Part shown: positions 21,649 to 31,964 of the stretch, in pieces
Numbering within the stretch: the stretch's first letter is position 1
How the letters are laid out: each line of letters opens with the position of its first letter
Assembly (NCBI GenBank): GCA_946894095.1
Contig: OX335658.1
Coordinates: forward strand, 11,647,001 to 11,711,000
DNA length: 64,000 nucleotides
Direction: 5' to 3'
Origin: Incurvaria masculella
Taxonomy: Eukaryota > Arthropoda > Insecta > Lepidoptera > Incurvariidae
Notes under the pieces: generated by a model
The model's database searches: none
The model's input: the letters and a program-made list of their open reading frames with translations, nothing else
What the model was told of the DNA's origin: nothing
Made by a program: the position numbers and the translations under genes

Positions 21649-21815
21649 GTAAGCGAGGGAGCGAGGGCCTTTTCTTTGAACACTATACCGTAATCAGCCC
21701 TTTAGAAACGGGTTTGGACCAACACCCTCGATAAGAGAAACAACCGCAAAGTGACTTACAACCTATAGGTGAGATAAGGAGTCATTCCATTTTCCTTTTA
21801 CACTATATCACAAGC
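21605..21815 (+). repeat. Tandem duplication of exon H 3' end (121-bp offset)
   Basis: 'ctcgttaagaggaacaaccg' through 'acctatcaggtaagc' recurs with changes as 'ctcgataagagaaacaaccg' through 'acctataggtgagat' about 121 bp on. The second copy lost a base at the donor and has no upstream exon half. Confidence 0.75.
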
Positions 21816-22451
21816 AACGTGTTTCGATCCCCCCAGTGAAAATGTATGAACACAGTGGGGTTAACCTTAAAATTCACATCCGCTATGATTCATAGTCACC
21901 TGTGCCTCACCGGTGAATACTTACACTTTCTTACCCATAGAATGATAGTGGTTTGCGTGAAACCTCACACAAGTCGTTGTGCAAGAGTGCTATGACAGAA
22001 CCTATATTACAACGATGACAGCCGAAAGCTATTCACCTTCACCCGTCCATGTAAATTCAATGAATAGAAGAACTGTTCACTTTTCCATTCCATTTACGTT
22101 TTTTAAGTTACAGTCGCATTTTGACGTCATCGTCGAATGCCTAGGGAATCCAACGTTAAATTCAACTGCTGTCGAAAATTACTAACAATGTTGATGGTTT
22201 GGGACTCCATGATTTGATCCTACCGTGATGGATGATTTCAGAGAGCAAACCCTGTGTATCCATAATATGTGCTTACTACGAAACAATTAGGCTGTCAGGG
22301 AGATGCTAACTGGCGAATAGGTAGATATAAAAAAAGGTTTGTATTTTTAAATTTAAACTGACTTTAAAATAAATTTATTTGAATTATATTTAACCTATCA
22401 ACAAATATTTACAACTGGTCTTAATGAATTTGTGCTTTTGTGTGATTTCAG

Positions 22452-22590
22452 TTTCGTTGAAGACGTTACCAGCTAGGAATTACAGTTACGATGATGGCTA
22501 CGAGTACCAACAACAAAATTGTCCACAGCAGGACTTTCAACAAACAGATAATCAAAATTTAGATTACCAGGACGAAAACTACAACAGCAG
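22452..22590 (+). CDS. unc-13-like gene, exon 'I'
   Basis: Acceptor tgtgatttcag/ and donor agcag/gtgaat. The exon gives two bases (completing GTT with exon H), 45 codons and two bases left (AG). The translation is SLKTLPARNYSYDDGYEYQQ and a Gln/Asn/Asp-rich, probably disordered stretch. The phases fit H and J. Confidence 0.82.
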
Positions 22591-23254
22591 GTGAATATTA
22601 AATAATATACTTCCTATGATCCGACCTCTGTTGGGTAAATACTATAAATAATGCCTTGTAATTTTTCCTACTTCTGCGCTATAATAATGTATTGCCTTTA
22701 AGTTTACAAGGCTACTTATATTTTTGCAATACTCTGAAGCACCTTGTGATACACAAATCAATCCTGACATCAGAATTTCATGAAAATTCGATGGTGACCG
22801 GTTGAATGGTCACGCTATATACGCGAACGTCATTCGCTCTCAATCACTTACACTTGGTTTGTGTTGTGTCCTGGCTATGCAATGTCCAGGCGCTGTTACT
22901 TATTTGTTATTAAATAATTTAGCGTTACAAAAATATAAAGGATTTTTGCAGTTTCTTTATTTCCTACATTAAATGTGTATTACAAGACTAGATAATCAAT
23001 GGTATTACACACTCTAACTCATATTTTTTTCTACCGGTTCGATTACCAGTGGCGAAGAAGAACCGACAAAAAACTTGGCGGGTTTTTAATGTTTATTCCT
23101 TGATCAGAATATTGTACATGTCACACCTGTAAAAGATGGACAGGCGAATGTCTTCTCTCTGTATAGTAACAGCTACAGGAACAAGTCGCTATTTTGTTAA
23201 ACTTTTCCTGACCCGCGTTTTGGACGAACGTGAACTTGACATGGATGGCTAATA

Positions 23255-23605
23255 CCAGACTGAACGTCAGATATTAGTCTAACACACCACATGGGAACTA
23301 GGTGCCATGCCAGGACCTTCCTTATATTGCTCGGCTACATTGAACTGGATGGAAATCACGGACAATCTTCATTGCCGCTTAGACCATCGTTCATTCAATG
23401 CGATGGTACCAACCCGAGCGGGAATTACCCTACCACCTAGTGAGCGAGGAAGGGGACCTACAGTTTAACGTGGGATCCGAACCACGGCCAGCCTCAACGG
23501 TTGCAAATGGTCACCCATCCAGAACATAACCGCGCTCAGAGGTGCTTACCCACCTTATCGAATCGCAAGGGGTCGCACCACTGAGCTACCGAGGCTAAAA
23601 TGCTA
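23255..23605 (-). repeat. SINE, near full length, with chimeric tRNA/5S-type head
   Basis: In minus orientation the head reads 'ggtagctcagtggtgcgacc' (tRNA A-box-like), then 'ttctggatgggtgaccat' (5S rRNA C-box-like), then 'cgtggttcggatcccacg' (B-box-like). The body has 'accacctagtgagcgaggaa', 'gcgatggtaccaacccg', 'gaactggatgg' and 'gccaggaccttccttat'. The tail is at the left end. It is the same subtype as 54775-55150. Confidence 0.75.
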
Positions 23606-23767
23606 TGATTTACTCAGGCATGCGAACGAAGCAACTCAATTTGAATGCAGTTAAGACAGCAACAAGTGCACGATGGTGAAGCGAGAAGTTTTTCTGGCCT
23701 GTTCCCAATTCTGTGACCCCACACATATAAATCTAGCAAGCTTTATAATTTTTTTACGGTTTCTCAG

Positions 23768-23832
23768 CTATCAGGATGATGATGGGATGCAGCCGTTTTT
23801 TAACGAAACACCGCACGCTACGCCACCTGCAT
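23768..23832 (+). CDS. unc-13-like gene, exon 'J'
   Basis: I chose acceptor ggtttctcag/ctat over the nearer atcag/gatg, because only the first keeps the frame (AG+C, then TATCAGGATGAT). The donor gcat/gtaagt is strong. The 65-nt exon gives SYQDDDGMQPFFNETPHATPP plus one base (T). The phases fit I and K. Confidence 0.78.
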
Positions 23833-24078
23833 GTAAGTTTATCTTGAACTTACATGATTTGACAGAAGATTCATATGTCATCTCATCTATCAGTACATTC
23901 GCAGGTTCAAATTTAACTTCTCATACTTTTATTTCTTAATTACTTTCTTTCTTCCTCCATCTTTGATTTTGCCCGTTATATTGTTGCACTTAAACCTAAA
24001 ATAAAGAAATTATATTTTCAATCAACAACTTATAAGTTAAGATATGTAATTTGAGAAAATACTTTATTCTATTTTCAG

Positions 24079-24966
24079 CACAAAAGATAACAAATTGGAA
24101 CGAATCGAACACAACAACTCCTACCACGGCGAGAGCGGCGGTCAACTATCGCTTTAAGTTCCCGACCGCGACGCCAGACGCGACGCCGAGCTACCTCCCT
24201 TCGGCGACCGCGTCAGCGCCGAGTCTGCCGGGCGTGCCGGCGGGGCCGCCCGGCCTGCCGCCGGCGCCGCCGCAGCCCGACGCCGCCGCCGCCGTGCTCG
24301 CCGGCGCCCAGTCGCTGGGCCTGCTCGCGGCCGGCGGCGCCAAGAAATTCGCCTCCGGAATGTTCGGAAGCCTCTTCGGTCCAACCGCGTCGGCGCAACC
24401 CGCCGCGTCTTCGGCCCCGACGTCCCTCGCGCTCGACGCTTCGTCGCAGTTCGCTCAGGACAAAGTTGAACCGGCACAGTCGCTGATATCCTCGCGACCC
24501 GGGGCGACGCTACCGCGCGCGCCGTCGCTCCGCCGCCAGGAGTCGATCCAGAGGCCGCCCGTGCGGCGCCTGCGCAGTCTCCCCGGCGCCCCGGACGACA
24601 GCCCCCACTACGACGACTACTACCCGGAGCCCCCGACCGATGAGTACGACCAGCGACATGCGGATGAAACGGACCGCGCTCACATTGAGAGGAAAGAGGA
24701 GGAACTCTTCGATCCTGACTACACGAAAGCGGAATCGAGGAGAGCCTCTCCGGAGGTGCTCCATAGGAAAGCGTCACAAGAGGCTTTGGTGCGCGGCTCT
24801 CCAGGTCGGAGCGGCGCTGTGAACGGATTTGGTTCGCGGAAACCATCGGTTGACAGCTACGGGTCGTTGGCTGCCGATAGGAGGACCTCTGCTCAGTTGC
24901 CCGTGCCCGAATTTCATCGCGAAGACGTGAAACCAGCGTTACCACAAGTGCCAACAGCGGAAGCAG
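24079..24966 (+). CDS. unc-13-like gene, large exon 'K'
   Basis: Acceptor attttcag/ and donor aagcag/gtgaga. The 888-nt exon completes TCA with exon J, has 295 codons and leaves G. It is the largest exon seen and very GC-rich. Layout: Asn/Thr-rich start (NWNESNTTTPTT), a Pro/Ala-rich stretch (LPGVPAGPPGLPPAPPQPDA), a conserved-looking hydrophobic patch GGAKKFASGMFGSLFG, a basic Ser-rich part (LRRQESIQRPPVRRLRSLPG), an acidic Tyr-rich part (HYDDYYPEPPTDEYDQ), Ser/Arg motifs (ESRRASPE, HRKASQE, SRKPSVDS) and a Pro end (KPALPQVP). Mostly disordered scaffold sequence. The long minus-strand frame over it is a GC shadow. Confidence 0.9.
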
Positions 24967-25157
24967 GTGAGATGAAATAATTACCTGTTATTTCTAGTTT
25001 TATAACCTGAGACAGCGGTATATTAATGAAAATATCCAAAAAACAAAAACTTTATTTTATAAATGCAGTTTCCATGCTTCGTCAACATGCAGGCAAAATG
25101 ATATTGCCACCAAAACCCAAATTTTAAGAAAAGGGCGAAATGCTATTCATCGTTTTT

Positions 25158-25745
25158 AGGGTTCCGTCCTCAAATTGTGAAAACGGAACCCTATTACTAA
25201 GCTTCCACTATCCGTCTGTCCGTCCGTCCGTCCGTCCGTGCGTCTGTCCGTCTGTCGCAGGGCTGTATCTCCTGAACCGTAATAGATAGGCAGCTGAAAT
25301 TTTCTCAGAGTGTATATTTTTTTGCCGCTATAACAACAAATAGGTAAAATAAAAAAAATCTAAAAATACAGGGGGGGCCTATACAAAAAACCCACTGAAG
25401 AAAAAGGAAGGAGAAGTGGCATGCGGTCGATATGGCGACGCCGCTATATGGTCAAAATGACCATATAATTGAATGCGAATCCGGAGGCGGCGTCGTATAC
25501 CTCACAGTCGAAACATCGCCACCGCGCGCGAATGTGCTCTAAAATAGCATTCGTCAAGTCAGTTCCCACCTACACAAACCCTTCAATACGTCTGCGCCTA
25601 TGTCCCCATGTGGCATGAACGTTAAAGTTGGATTGGAAGTTTTTGAAAATTGGAGACAGCTGGTCCCATAGTAGGCGCGCTCGATGCCATATCTTGTACG
25701 ATGGTACGGAACCCTTCGTGTGCGAGTCCGAATCGCACTTGTCCA
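25158..25745 (-). repeat. Interspersed repeat split by about 300 bp
   Basis: The 'agggttccgtcctcaaatt...ccgtccgtccgtcc...aacaaataggtaaa' part (25158-25360) and the 'acggaacccttcgtgtgcgagtccga' part (25705-25745) are two ends of the family seen at 706 and 20625, here in minus orientation. The sequence between them is unrelated, so the copy was probably interrupted by an insertion. Confidence 0.6.
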
Positions 25746-25959
25746 GTTTTTTTAAATAATTAATAGCAGTAGAGCGAGGAAGAGGGGGAGGACGAGAAAT
25801 TATCTTGCATTCTGTCCCATTCGGCCAACTTGTCGTGCCAGACCAGACGTATGCCAGATGCACGTTTATCGGCCTGGGAATGTGTGGTACAGTTGATTTC
25901 ACCAGTTAGTGGTCCGAAGATCCAAGGCGGCAAGCACCAATGCTTTGCCTCCGGTGAGC

Positions 25960-26240
25960 TTTTTTTTTTTTTTTTTTATGTGACTGGACATGGATGGCTA
26001 ATACCACAAGTTCTGTCATGGTATTAGCCCAACACACCACATGGGAACTAGGTGCCATGCCAGGACCTTCCTTATATTGCACGGCTACATTGAACTGGAT
26101 GGAAAACACGGACAATTTTCATTGCCGCTTCGACCATCGTTCATCCAATGCGATGGTACCAACCCGGGCGGGATAAACCCTACCACCTAGTAAGTAAGGA
26201 AGGGGACCTACAGCTTAACGTGGAATCCGAACCACGGCCT
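25960..26240 (-). repeat. SINE body with poly(T) end
   Basis: Starts with about 18 T (the A-tail in minus sense), then 'gtgactggacatggatggcta', 'tggtattagcccaacacacc', 'tgccaggaccttccttatat', 'gaactggatgg', 'gcgatggtaccaacccgggc', and ends at 'gaaccacggcctagtcgg'. The head is mostly missing. Confidence 0.8.
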
Positions 26241-26249
26241 AGTCGGCAA

Positions 26250-26760
26250 CAGAAAATGTCTCAAGTAGGACGCGTCACCTACTAGGCACGGGGCGTTACA
26301 TTACCAATTCAGTCAAGTAGAGCGTCAGAGCGAAGTTTTATACCGCCTTAACAAAGTCGGTCTTGTCGGAGCCTTGTCACGACACATGGTGCGCGTAAGT
26401 CACCGATAAAGTTCAACTCGCCGGATAGGTACTTGCCGCTTTACTCAGGTAATCCAGAATACAGGTAGCCTCCCTGTCCCCGCTATGAGGTCTAAACGGG
26501 CATGCGTTCAACGCGACAGGATCTATGTCTTCATGAACTCAAAGCAAGGAGTGTTCGGGGTTCTCAAGACGGGGCAAAAGGCGACCACTAATACCCGAAT
26601 CGAAAAACAGGTACCTTACGGCCTTCGTACGGAAGGATTATTGGAGTGAAGCTGAGGTAGTGTAGGCAGGACGTGATGGTAATGTCTCTGTGAGAAAGTG
26701 CATGACCGGCTTATTCTGCTCCAGGTGCAGTTGCATGGAATTCAGAATCGTAATAATATC
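26250..26760. other. Unclassified intron segment of higher GC content
   Basis: A block with more balanced composition and no clear open frame, between the SINE and the non-LTR insertion. It could be an old transposon fragment, but I see no motif. Confidence 0.3.
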
Positions 26761-26862
26761 GATTTAGTATACGCGTGTTCTTAATATTTTCGTATTTTGA
26801 GTACACTTCGAGTATTATTATTTCAGTGAGTTTACTATTATTGAGGTGATTGTCTAACTGGT

Positions 26863-28357
26863 TAGTTAGTTAGTTGGGCAAAATGTTTTCCGCGCTAAGC
26901 CTACTTCACAGAGAGGCCATTGTGCGTAACAAAGGTGACTATGTAAGCCATCCCAGCTCGTCCCAGAAGTCCAGCATACCCTTTACATTCCCACAGGCCT
27001 CTGCAAGGGATCCTGGTGCTCCCAGGGTCTGCGCCCGATGGTCGGCCACACTCTTGCACTCCAACAGTACATGGGCGGTTGTTTCCGTTGTCTCCATGCA
27101 GCCACGACATAGAGGGCTGTCCGTTACCCCCAGGTTATGGAGGTGCTTGTTGAGTGAACAATGTCCTGTCATTGTTCCCACTATTGTGCGTAGATCATTT
27201 CTTTTCAGATGCAACAGCTTGTGCGTGAGGCGCTTATTGAGAGATGGGATGACCTCTCTGGCCTGCCTGTAATCCACCAGGTGTTTCCATCCGGTATTGT
27301 GAAGCATCTTGGTTCTATCTTGTAGCCAATTTTTGAGTTGACTAAGTGGTATAGGCACTATCGGTTCTGGACCCATTAGTACTGTACTGGGTCCTCGTTT
27401 GGCCAGTTCATCTGCAGCGTCATTACCCACAGAGCCACTGTGTCCTCTTATCCACTGCAAAGTTACGTGATTGTTTCTCGCTATTTCTTCTATGGCGCAA
27501 TGACATTCTAGAATTAAGCCCGAGTTAACTTAGTTATTTTTCATTGCGTTTAATACAGATGCGCTATCTGAGATAATTCTTATCTTATAGTCGTGCATCT
27601 TCCTGGTTTTGATTGCCTCTGCGGCTCGAATTATTCCCACACATTCTGCCTGAAATATGGTGTTAAAGGCGCCTAGGGTTGTTGAGATGTTGATGTTCGC
27701 ATCTCGGGAGAAGACACCCGCTCCAGTTCCCGAATTTGTTTTTGATCCATCTGTGTAGATTCGGATTTCTCTCACCCCTGATTGGTCTGCGAGTTCTTCC
27801 TTCAGTTGGATGTGATAGTTTATTTTAAAGATATGGTTGGTAGAAATTTTTTCACAGATTGCCGAGAGCATGGGTACATGGTTCATGAATTCTGTCATAA
27901 TCCGTGCGTGAGGGACTCCATGATTTGGTTTCCAGGTTTTTGCGGCTCTTAGCCGGAGAGCTGCTGTAGCGGCTTCCTGCTGAACATGCAGATGTAGAGG
28001 TCTTAGATCAAGTATTACCTCTAGTGCCTGTGTAGGAGTTGTTCTCATGCAGCCTGTCGTTGCAACGCATGCAAGGCGTTGCAGACTTTGGAGTTTTGCT
28101 TTTACGGTGCTCAGTTCCGTCCTAGGCCACCATACTACTGCGCCGTAGGTCATGGTTGGTCGAATTACAGCAGTGTATAGCCAGAGTGTTATGGAGGGTT
28201 TTAAGCCCCATTTTTTCCCGAGCATTCTCTTGCACTGCCAGAAGGAGATGCACGCCTTCTTTGTTTTGTCTTCGAGATGTTTATTCCAGTTCATCTTGCT
28301 ATCAAGGATTACACCCAGATATTTGACTTCTGTTGATAGGGATAATTCTATGCCAAA
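26863..28357 (-). mobile_element. 5'-truncated non-LTR retrotransposon (RT C-terminus + RNase H)
   Basis: Flanked by a 14-bp target duplication, ATTGTCTAACTGGT (26849-26862 and 28358-28371). The 3' end on the minus strand is a short AACT-type repeat tail. The frame begins inside the RT (EVKYLGVILDSKMNW), continues through the thumb, an RNase H (IYTDGSKTNSGTGAGVF, AECVGIIRAAEA, ISDSASVLNAM, WIRGHSGSVGNDAADELAK) and a terminal Cys/His motif (CRGCMETTETTAHVLLEC). An RNase H domain points to an R1/I/LOA/Jockey-related clade. One in-frame TAA (just after NAMKNN) interrupts an otherwise open frame. Confidence 0.9.
26939..28357 (-). pseudogene. ORF2 remnant of the non-LTR element
   Basis: Minus-strand reading frame from the 5' truncation to the stop at 26939. 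A single TAA separates the residues up to NAMKNN from HCAIEEIARNNHVTLQWIRG, in the same frame. No endonuclease domain is present, because the copy is 5'-truncated within RT. Confidence 0.85.
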
Positions 28358-28760
28358 ATTGTCTAACTGGTATGCAGCAGAAAAAAGTTAAATGTGGTTG
28401 CATAAAAATGTCAAATCAGCATTTCGGGCGTATGCATCAATTTGCCTATTGAAAATATGAGGTCGTATTTCGGGAGCCAGAATCGTCACTCAAAAACCAT
28501 ACGGGTTTTTCTTTCAATTTGTCTACTGATCAAATATGCCCACCAAACATTAATATAATTATTATTTAAAATATCAATTATGAGCAACAAGGCACATTTG
28601 ATGTCATGTTACTACACATACAAAAACGTTGAATTGTTTTCATATGCAATAGACATTCTAAGCAAAAAGAAATCTAAATTACTTTAGGATTTCCAAAAGA
28701 CCAATGTTTAGCCCAACCCCACCTTAAGACACAGAATTTAATGCGATCATTTTCTTCCAG

Positions 28761-29110
28761 AGCCGATCATCGATAAGAACGGCCGAGCGTCCGTGCAGGA
28801 GAGAACATCGTACCACGAGGAGAAGACCTCCTATCACGAGGAGGAGCAGTACCACGACGAGCAGAAGCAATACTCGGAGGAGCAGGAGCACTATCCGGAG
28901 GAGGCCGAGCAGTTCCACGAGGAGGCGGAGAAGTTCGACCAGGAGCACGACGAGTTCCGGGAAGGGGACGACACGTACAGGGAGGGCTTAGGGTACAGCA
29001 AGGAGCCGCAGCCGCCAGTTCAGGACGCCGTGTTCGAGGAGGAACAGCCGAAGTTGACTCCGCGCCAGCTCTGGCACCGCGCCTACAACAAGATCATCCG
29101 ACAGCTGAAC
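28761..29110 (+). CDS. unc-13: unc-13-like gene, exon 'L' with calmodulin-binding-like motif
   Basis: Acceptor ttcttccag/ and donor ctgaac/gtgagt. The 350-nt exon completes GAG with exon K, has 116 codons and ends in phase 0. After PIIDKNGRAS comes a charged region of seven-residue-like Tyr-His-Glu-Glu repeats (TSYHEEKTSYHEEEQYHDE, later FHEEAEKFDQEHDEF), probably a long single helix. The exon ends LTPRQLWHRAYNKIIRQLN. From recall, the Munc13-1 calmodulin-binding segment has the same W-x2-A-x-N-K-x3-Q-L pattern, with the Trp as anchor. This is my basis for calling the gene unc-13, a presynaptic vesicle-priming factor. The C1, C2B and MUN domains would lie beyond this window. Confidence 0.72.
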
Positions 29111-30480
29111 GTGAGTTTTTGCACTTTTATCCCGACTCTAATCTGTTATGATTCAAATATCTATTTTTCTGACCTTTTTCATTTCGTCATGCAACGATGG
29201 GTGTACAGGATTTCGTCTAATAATAGTTTGTGGTGTGCAAGGTTAAAAAAAGTGTACTTACTGTACAAATGGATGCGGGCCCAAGGCAACGTGGCTAATT
29301 TTTGTGCCCGCATGTGACTCTTTGCAAGGTTTTTAATTATTCAGTGTCTTATAATAAATGCTGAATTGGTGTTTTTGTTTAAATAAGTTTGCTACGAAAA
29401 TTAATAAAACTCTGTGAAGTATTCTCCAAACGTATGTACCACTTCGAATACATATACCACTACATACAGAACTTAGTTTTAAAGGTGCAACAATTTAAAC
29501 GCATTGCGATAATTTAAAGGCCTTTATTTGCCCTTTCTTATTAATTTTCTATCCTGTTAGACGCGTATATTTAATAGAATCTCAATTTGCAGACAATTAG
29601 CTTCTCTTATTCAGCATGATTCTATGATTGTTTCAATATAAACCATAAAATTAACCGGGTTTGTGAAAATACTAATAGAAATCTGACAGAATTCTATCAA
29701 ATTTATATTTACAATAATTTTATTAAAATCAAGCGTGGTTAAAATCTGTTAGCGCTCGATGCGATGTTGACATTTACAAGAAGAAAAACACCTAGCAAAT
29801 TTGTGGAAAAGATACAGTAAAATTAAAAATGAAATGTAAGGCAAACAAAATGACTAATCACATTTATATTTCTACAACTAACCTTAGGAAACATTATGCT
29901 ATGTTATACATATAAATAGTGACTTAGGTAAACGATTGAAACGAACTCCCTCTGTTTCATTGCGTTAGCCATCAGTTAATTCACAAACTAGATTATTGCC
30001 GATAAATGGCCAGGCTCAATGTCTGGGTTTTCGATTGAATTAACTGAACGTATTGTGGGTCTCAAGCTGAGTGTAAATGGGTTAAGTGTCGTACGTAGAG
30101 AAAGCGTGACGAAGTGCCTTGGGGCGGTGGGGGTCGTGCCTACTTTACTCAACCTTGGGCCAGTTTAATGACTGTCTGGTTCGTTTTATTTTTTGTGCAC
30201 GTCAGTTACGGGTAATGCGATAGAAGGAGATTTTTTCAGGTAAAACCAAATTTATGAAGTGAAACTTGTTAGCTGACAGGTATTACATTTCCAAGCGTTA
30301 CAAGAAATGGTTGGGTGCAAGCGCCTCAACAGCGTCTCCTTTCTAACAATTTATGCAACTTTTTTTTTGCCGCCAAAGATATTCGTTGCCTGATATTAGC
30401 GATAACTCCTTAACAAAAGCGGTGAGAGCATAATTTATTTATTTAATTTCATTTGATAATTGATTATTTAGTGTCCCGTT
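29111..30480 (+). other. Intron, no gene seen
   Basis: AT-rich start of a 16-kb intron. The 174-codon frame begun in exon L runs about 200 nt past the donor with no coding character. Confidence 0.5.
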
Positions 30481-31060
30481 TGGACACATTTTTAACCGAC
30501 TTCAAAAAAGGAGGAGGTTATCGATTCGTCTGTATGTTTTTTTTTGTTTTTTTTTTTTATGTTTGTTACCTCATAACTTTTGCCTGGGTGAACCGATTTT
30601 GATGATTATTTTTTTAAATGATAGCTAGTGCTTCCCAAGTGGTTCCATTTTAATTTGGTTAAGTTCTGACAATGATATCCATGAGAAAATCATAAAAGTC
30701 TTAAATTTGTATTAATTAGGTGCGCGAAAAATGGACGAAAAACTCAACCGATTTCGATGATTCTTTTTTTATTGGAAAGGACGTGTACAAATTCACTAAA
30801 AAGAAACAAATAAAAAAAACTTTTAACAAAAAAGTAACCGCCATTTTTGTAGTTAGGATTATTGTTATTTTTTGAGTCGGTGTCAGCTAAGGTAGCCAAG
30901 GTTTTCTTGACTGGCGCATCGCGTGCCCGGCTGACACCGACTCAAAAAATAACAATAATCCTAACTACAAAATTGGCAATTATTTTTTTACTTTTTAGTG
31001 CTTTTTCTTTGAAGTCGGTTCCTTTTTTGTTAAAAGTTTTTTTATTAATTTCAATCATAA
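30481..31060. repeat. 'Accgacttcaaaaaaggagg' repeats around a perfect foldback
   Basis: 'aaccgacttcaaaaaaggag' begins at 30493, and 'tgaagtcggttcctttttt' closes the block at 31011-31029. This pair is common at lepidopteran element termini. Between them is a 43-bp perfect inverted repeat (30845-30887 and 30930-30972) with a 42-nt loop. It could be one foldback transposon about 550 bp long. Confidence 0.65.
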
Positions 31061-31613
31061 AATGGTTTCATGTCAAGCTTTTCCGATGATCATGTTTGCT
31101 AATTAGTGCTTATTATGAAAACTAAAAATATAAAACGATAACTTATCGGGTACGGTCGTTCTAGTGTCATATGTCCCCTTAACAAGATGTTCTGATCACC
31201 TGTTTTGGTACACAAATAAAAGGAGCGTTAGTACAAATTACAATAATCACTGTATTATAAAACAGTTAAGTGGATTCCTAACCTGATAACGATCCGAGAA
31301 ACTCTTTTTCAATGTCATTTAAAACGTGCTCACGGTCGTTAAAACTGTTACTTTAAATCGCCATTAACTTTGTCTAAATCGCTTCCTCGCTCCGGACATT
31401 TCCACCGCTAAAGGACAACAATTACGACGTTCAAGCTGAGGCGATAAAGTTCCAAAGCCCGGTTTTGTCTTAGCACGTACGTCTGTCGTCGGCTGTCCCA
31501 TTAAATGTATCCTTCCGTGAAGTAGAGAAATTGTCTGGAAGTATTTTCTAATCCTGTTTTTTTGAAAAGAGCTGTCAAAAAATTGTACGAAAAGATGTGC
31601 GCCCAAGGCTTCG

Positions 31614-31964
31614 TTAGGAGGATAATGAGGTGATCCAGTTCCATACAATGACTCGTGCCTGTTTCCTCAGTTTCAAGAGATATTTTTCTGAAATTTAACA
31701 CATTAAATAAATCAGTTGAGAGCTACCTACGTTCTTGTTTTTTATTTTGATAACTTAACTCGTATCTATGATATACGCCGTTTTATATTCGAATACACAT
31801 TTTAAGAGGCGTATATTTTGGATATAAGTTAGTGTATCAAAAAAATCTAAACGTAGAGACGTAGTTCTCAGTCGATTTATTGAATGTGCATAATATCAGA
31901 AAATTTCAATTGACTGAGAAAACAGGGACGAGCCAGTTTATGGATCACTTTATTATCCTCTTAA
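31614..31964. repeat. TTAA-ended MITE-like element
   Basis: Starts 'ttaggaggataatgaggtga' and ends 'attatcctcttaa', with a mirrored interior ('gatatttttctgaaatttaa' against 'cataatatcagaaaatttc'). Related copies lie at 38240, 57372, 58250 and 59392. No coding capacity. Confidence 0.7.

Noticed and set aside
24154..24954. 266-codon open frame on the minus strand
   Set aside because: Antisense shadow of GC-rich exon K. The plus strand has fitting splice sites and phases.
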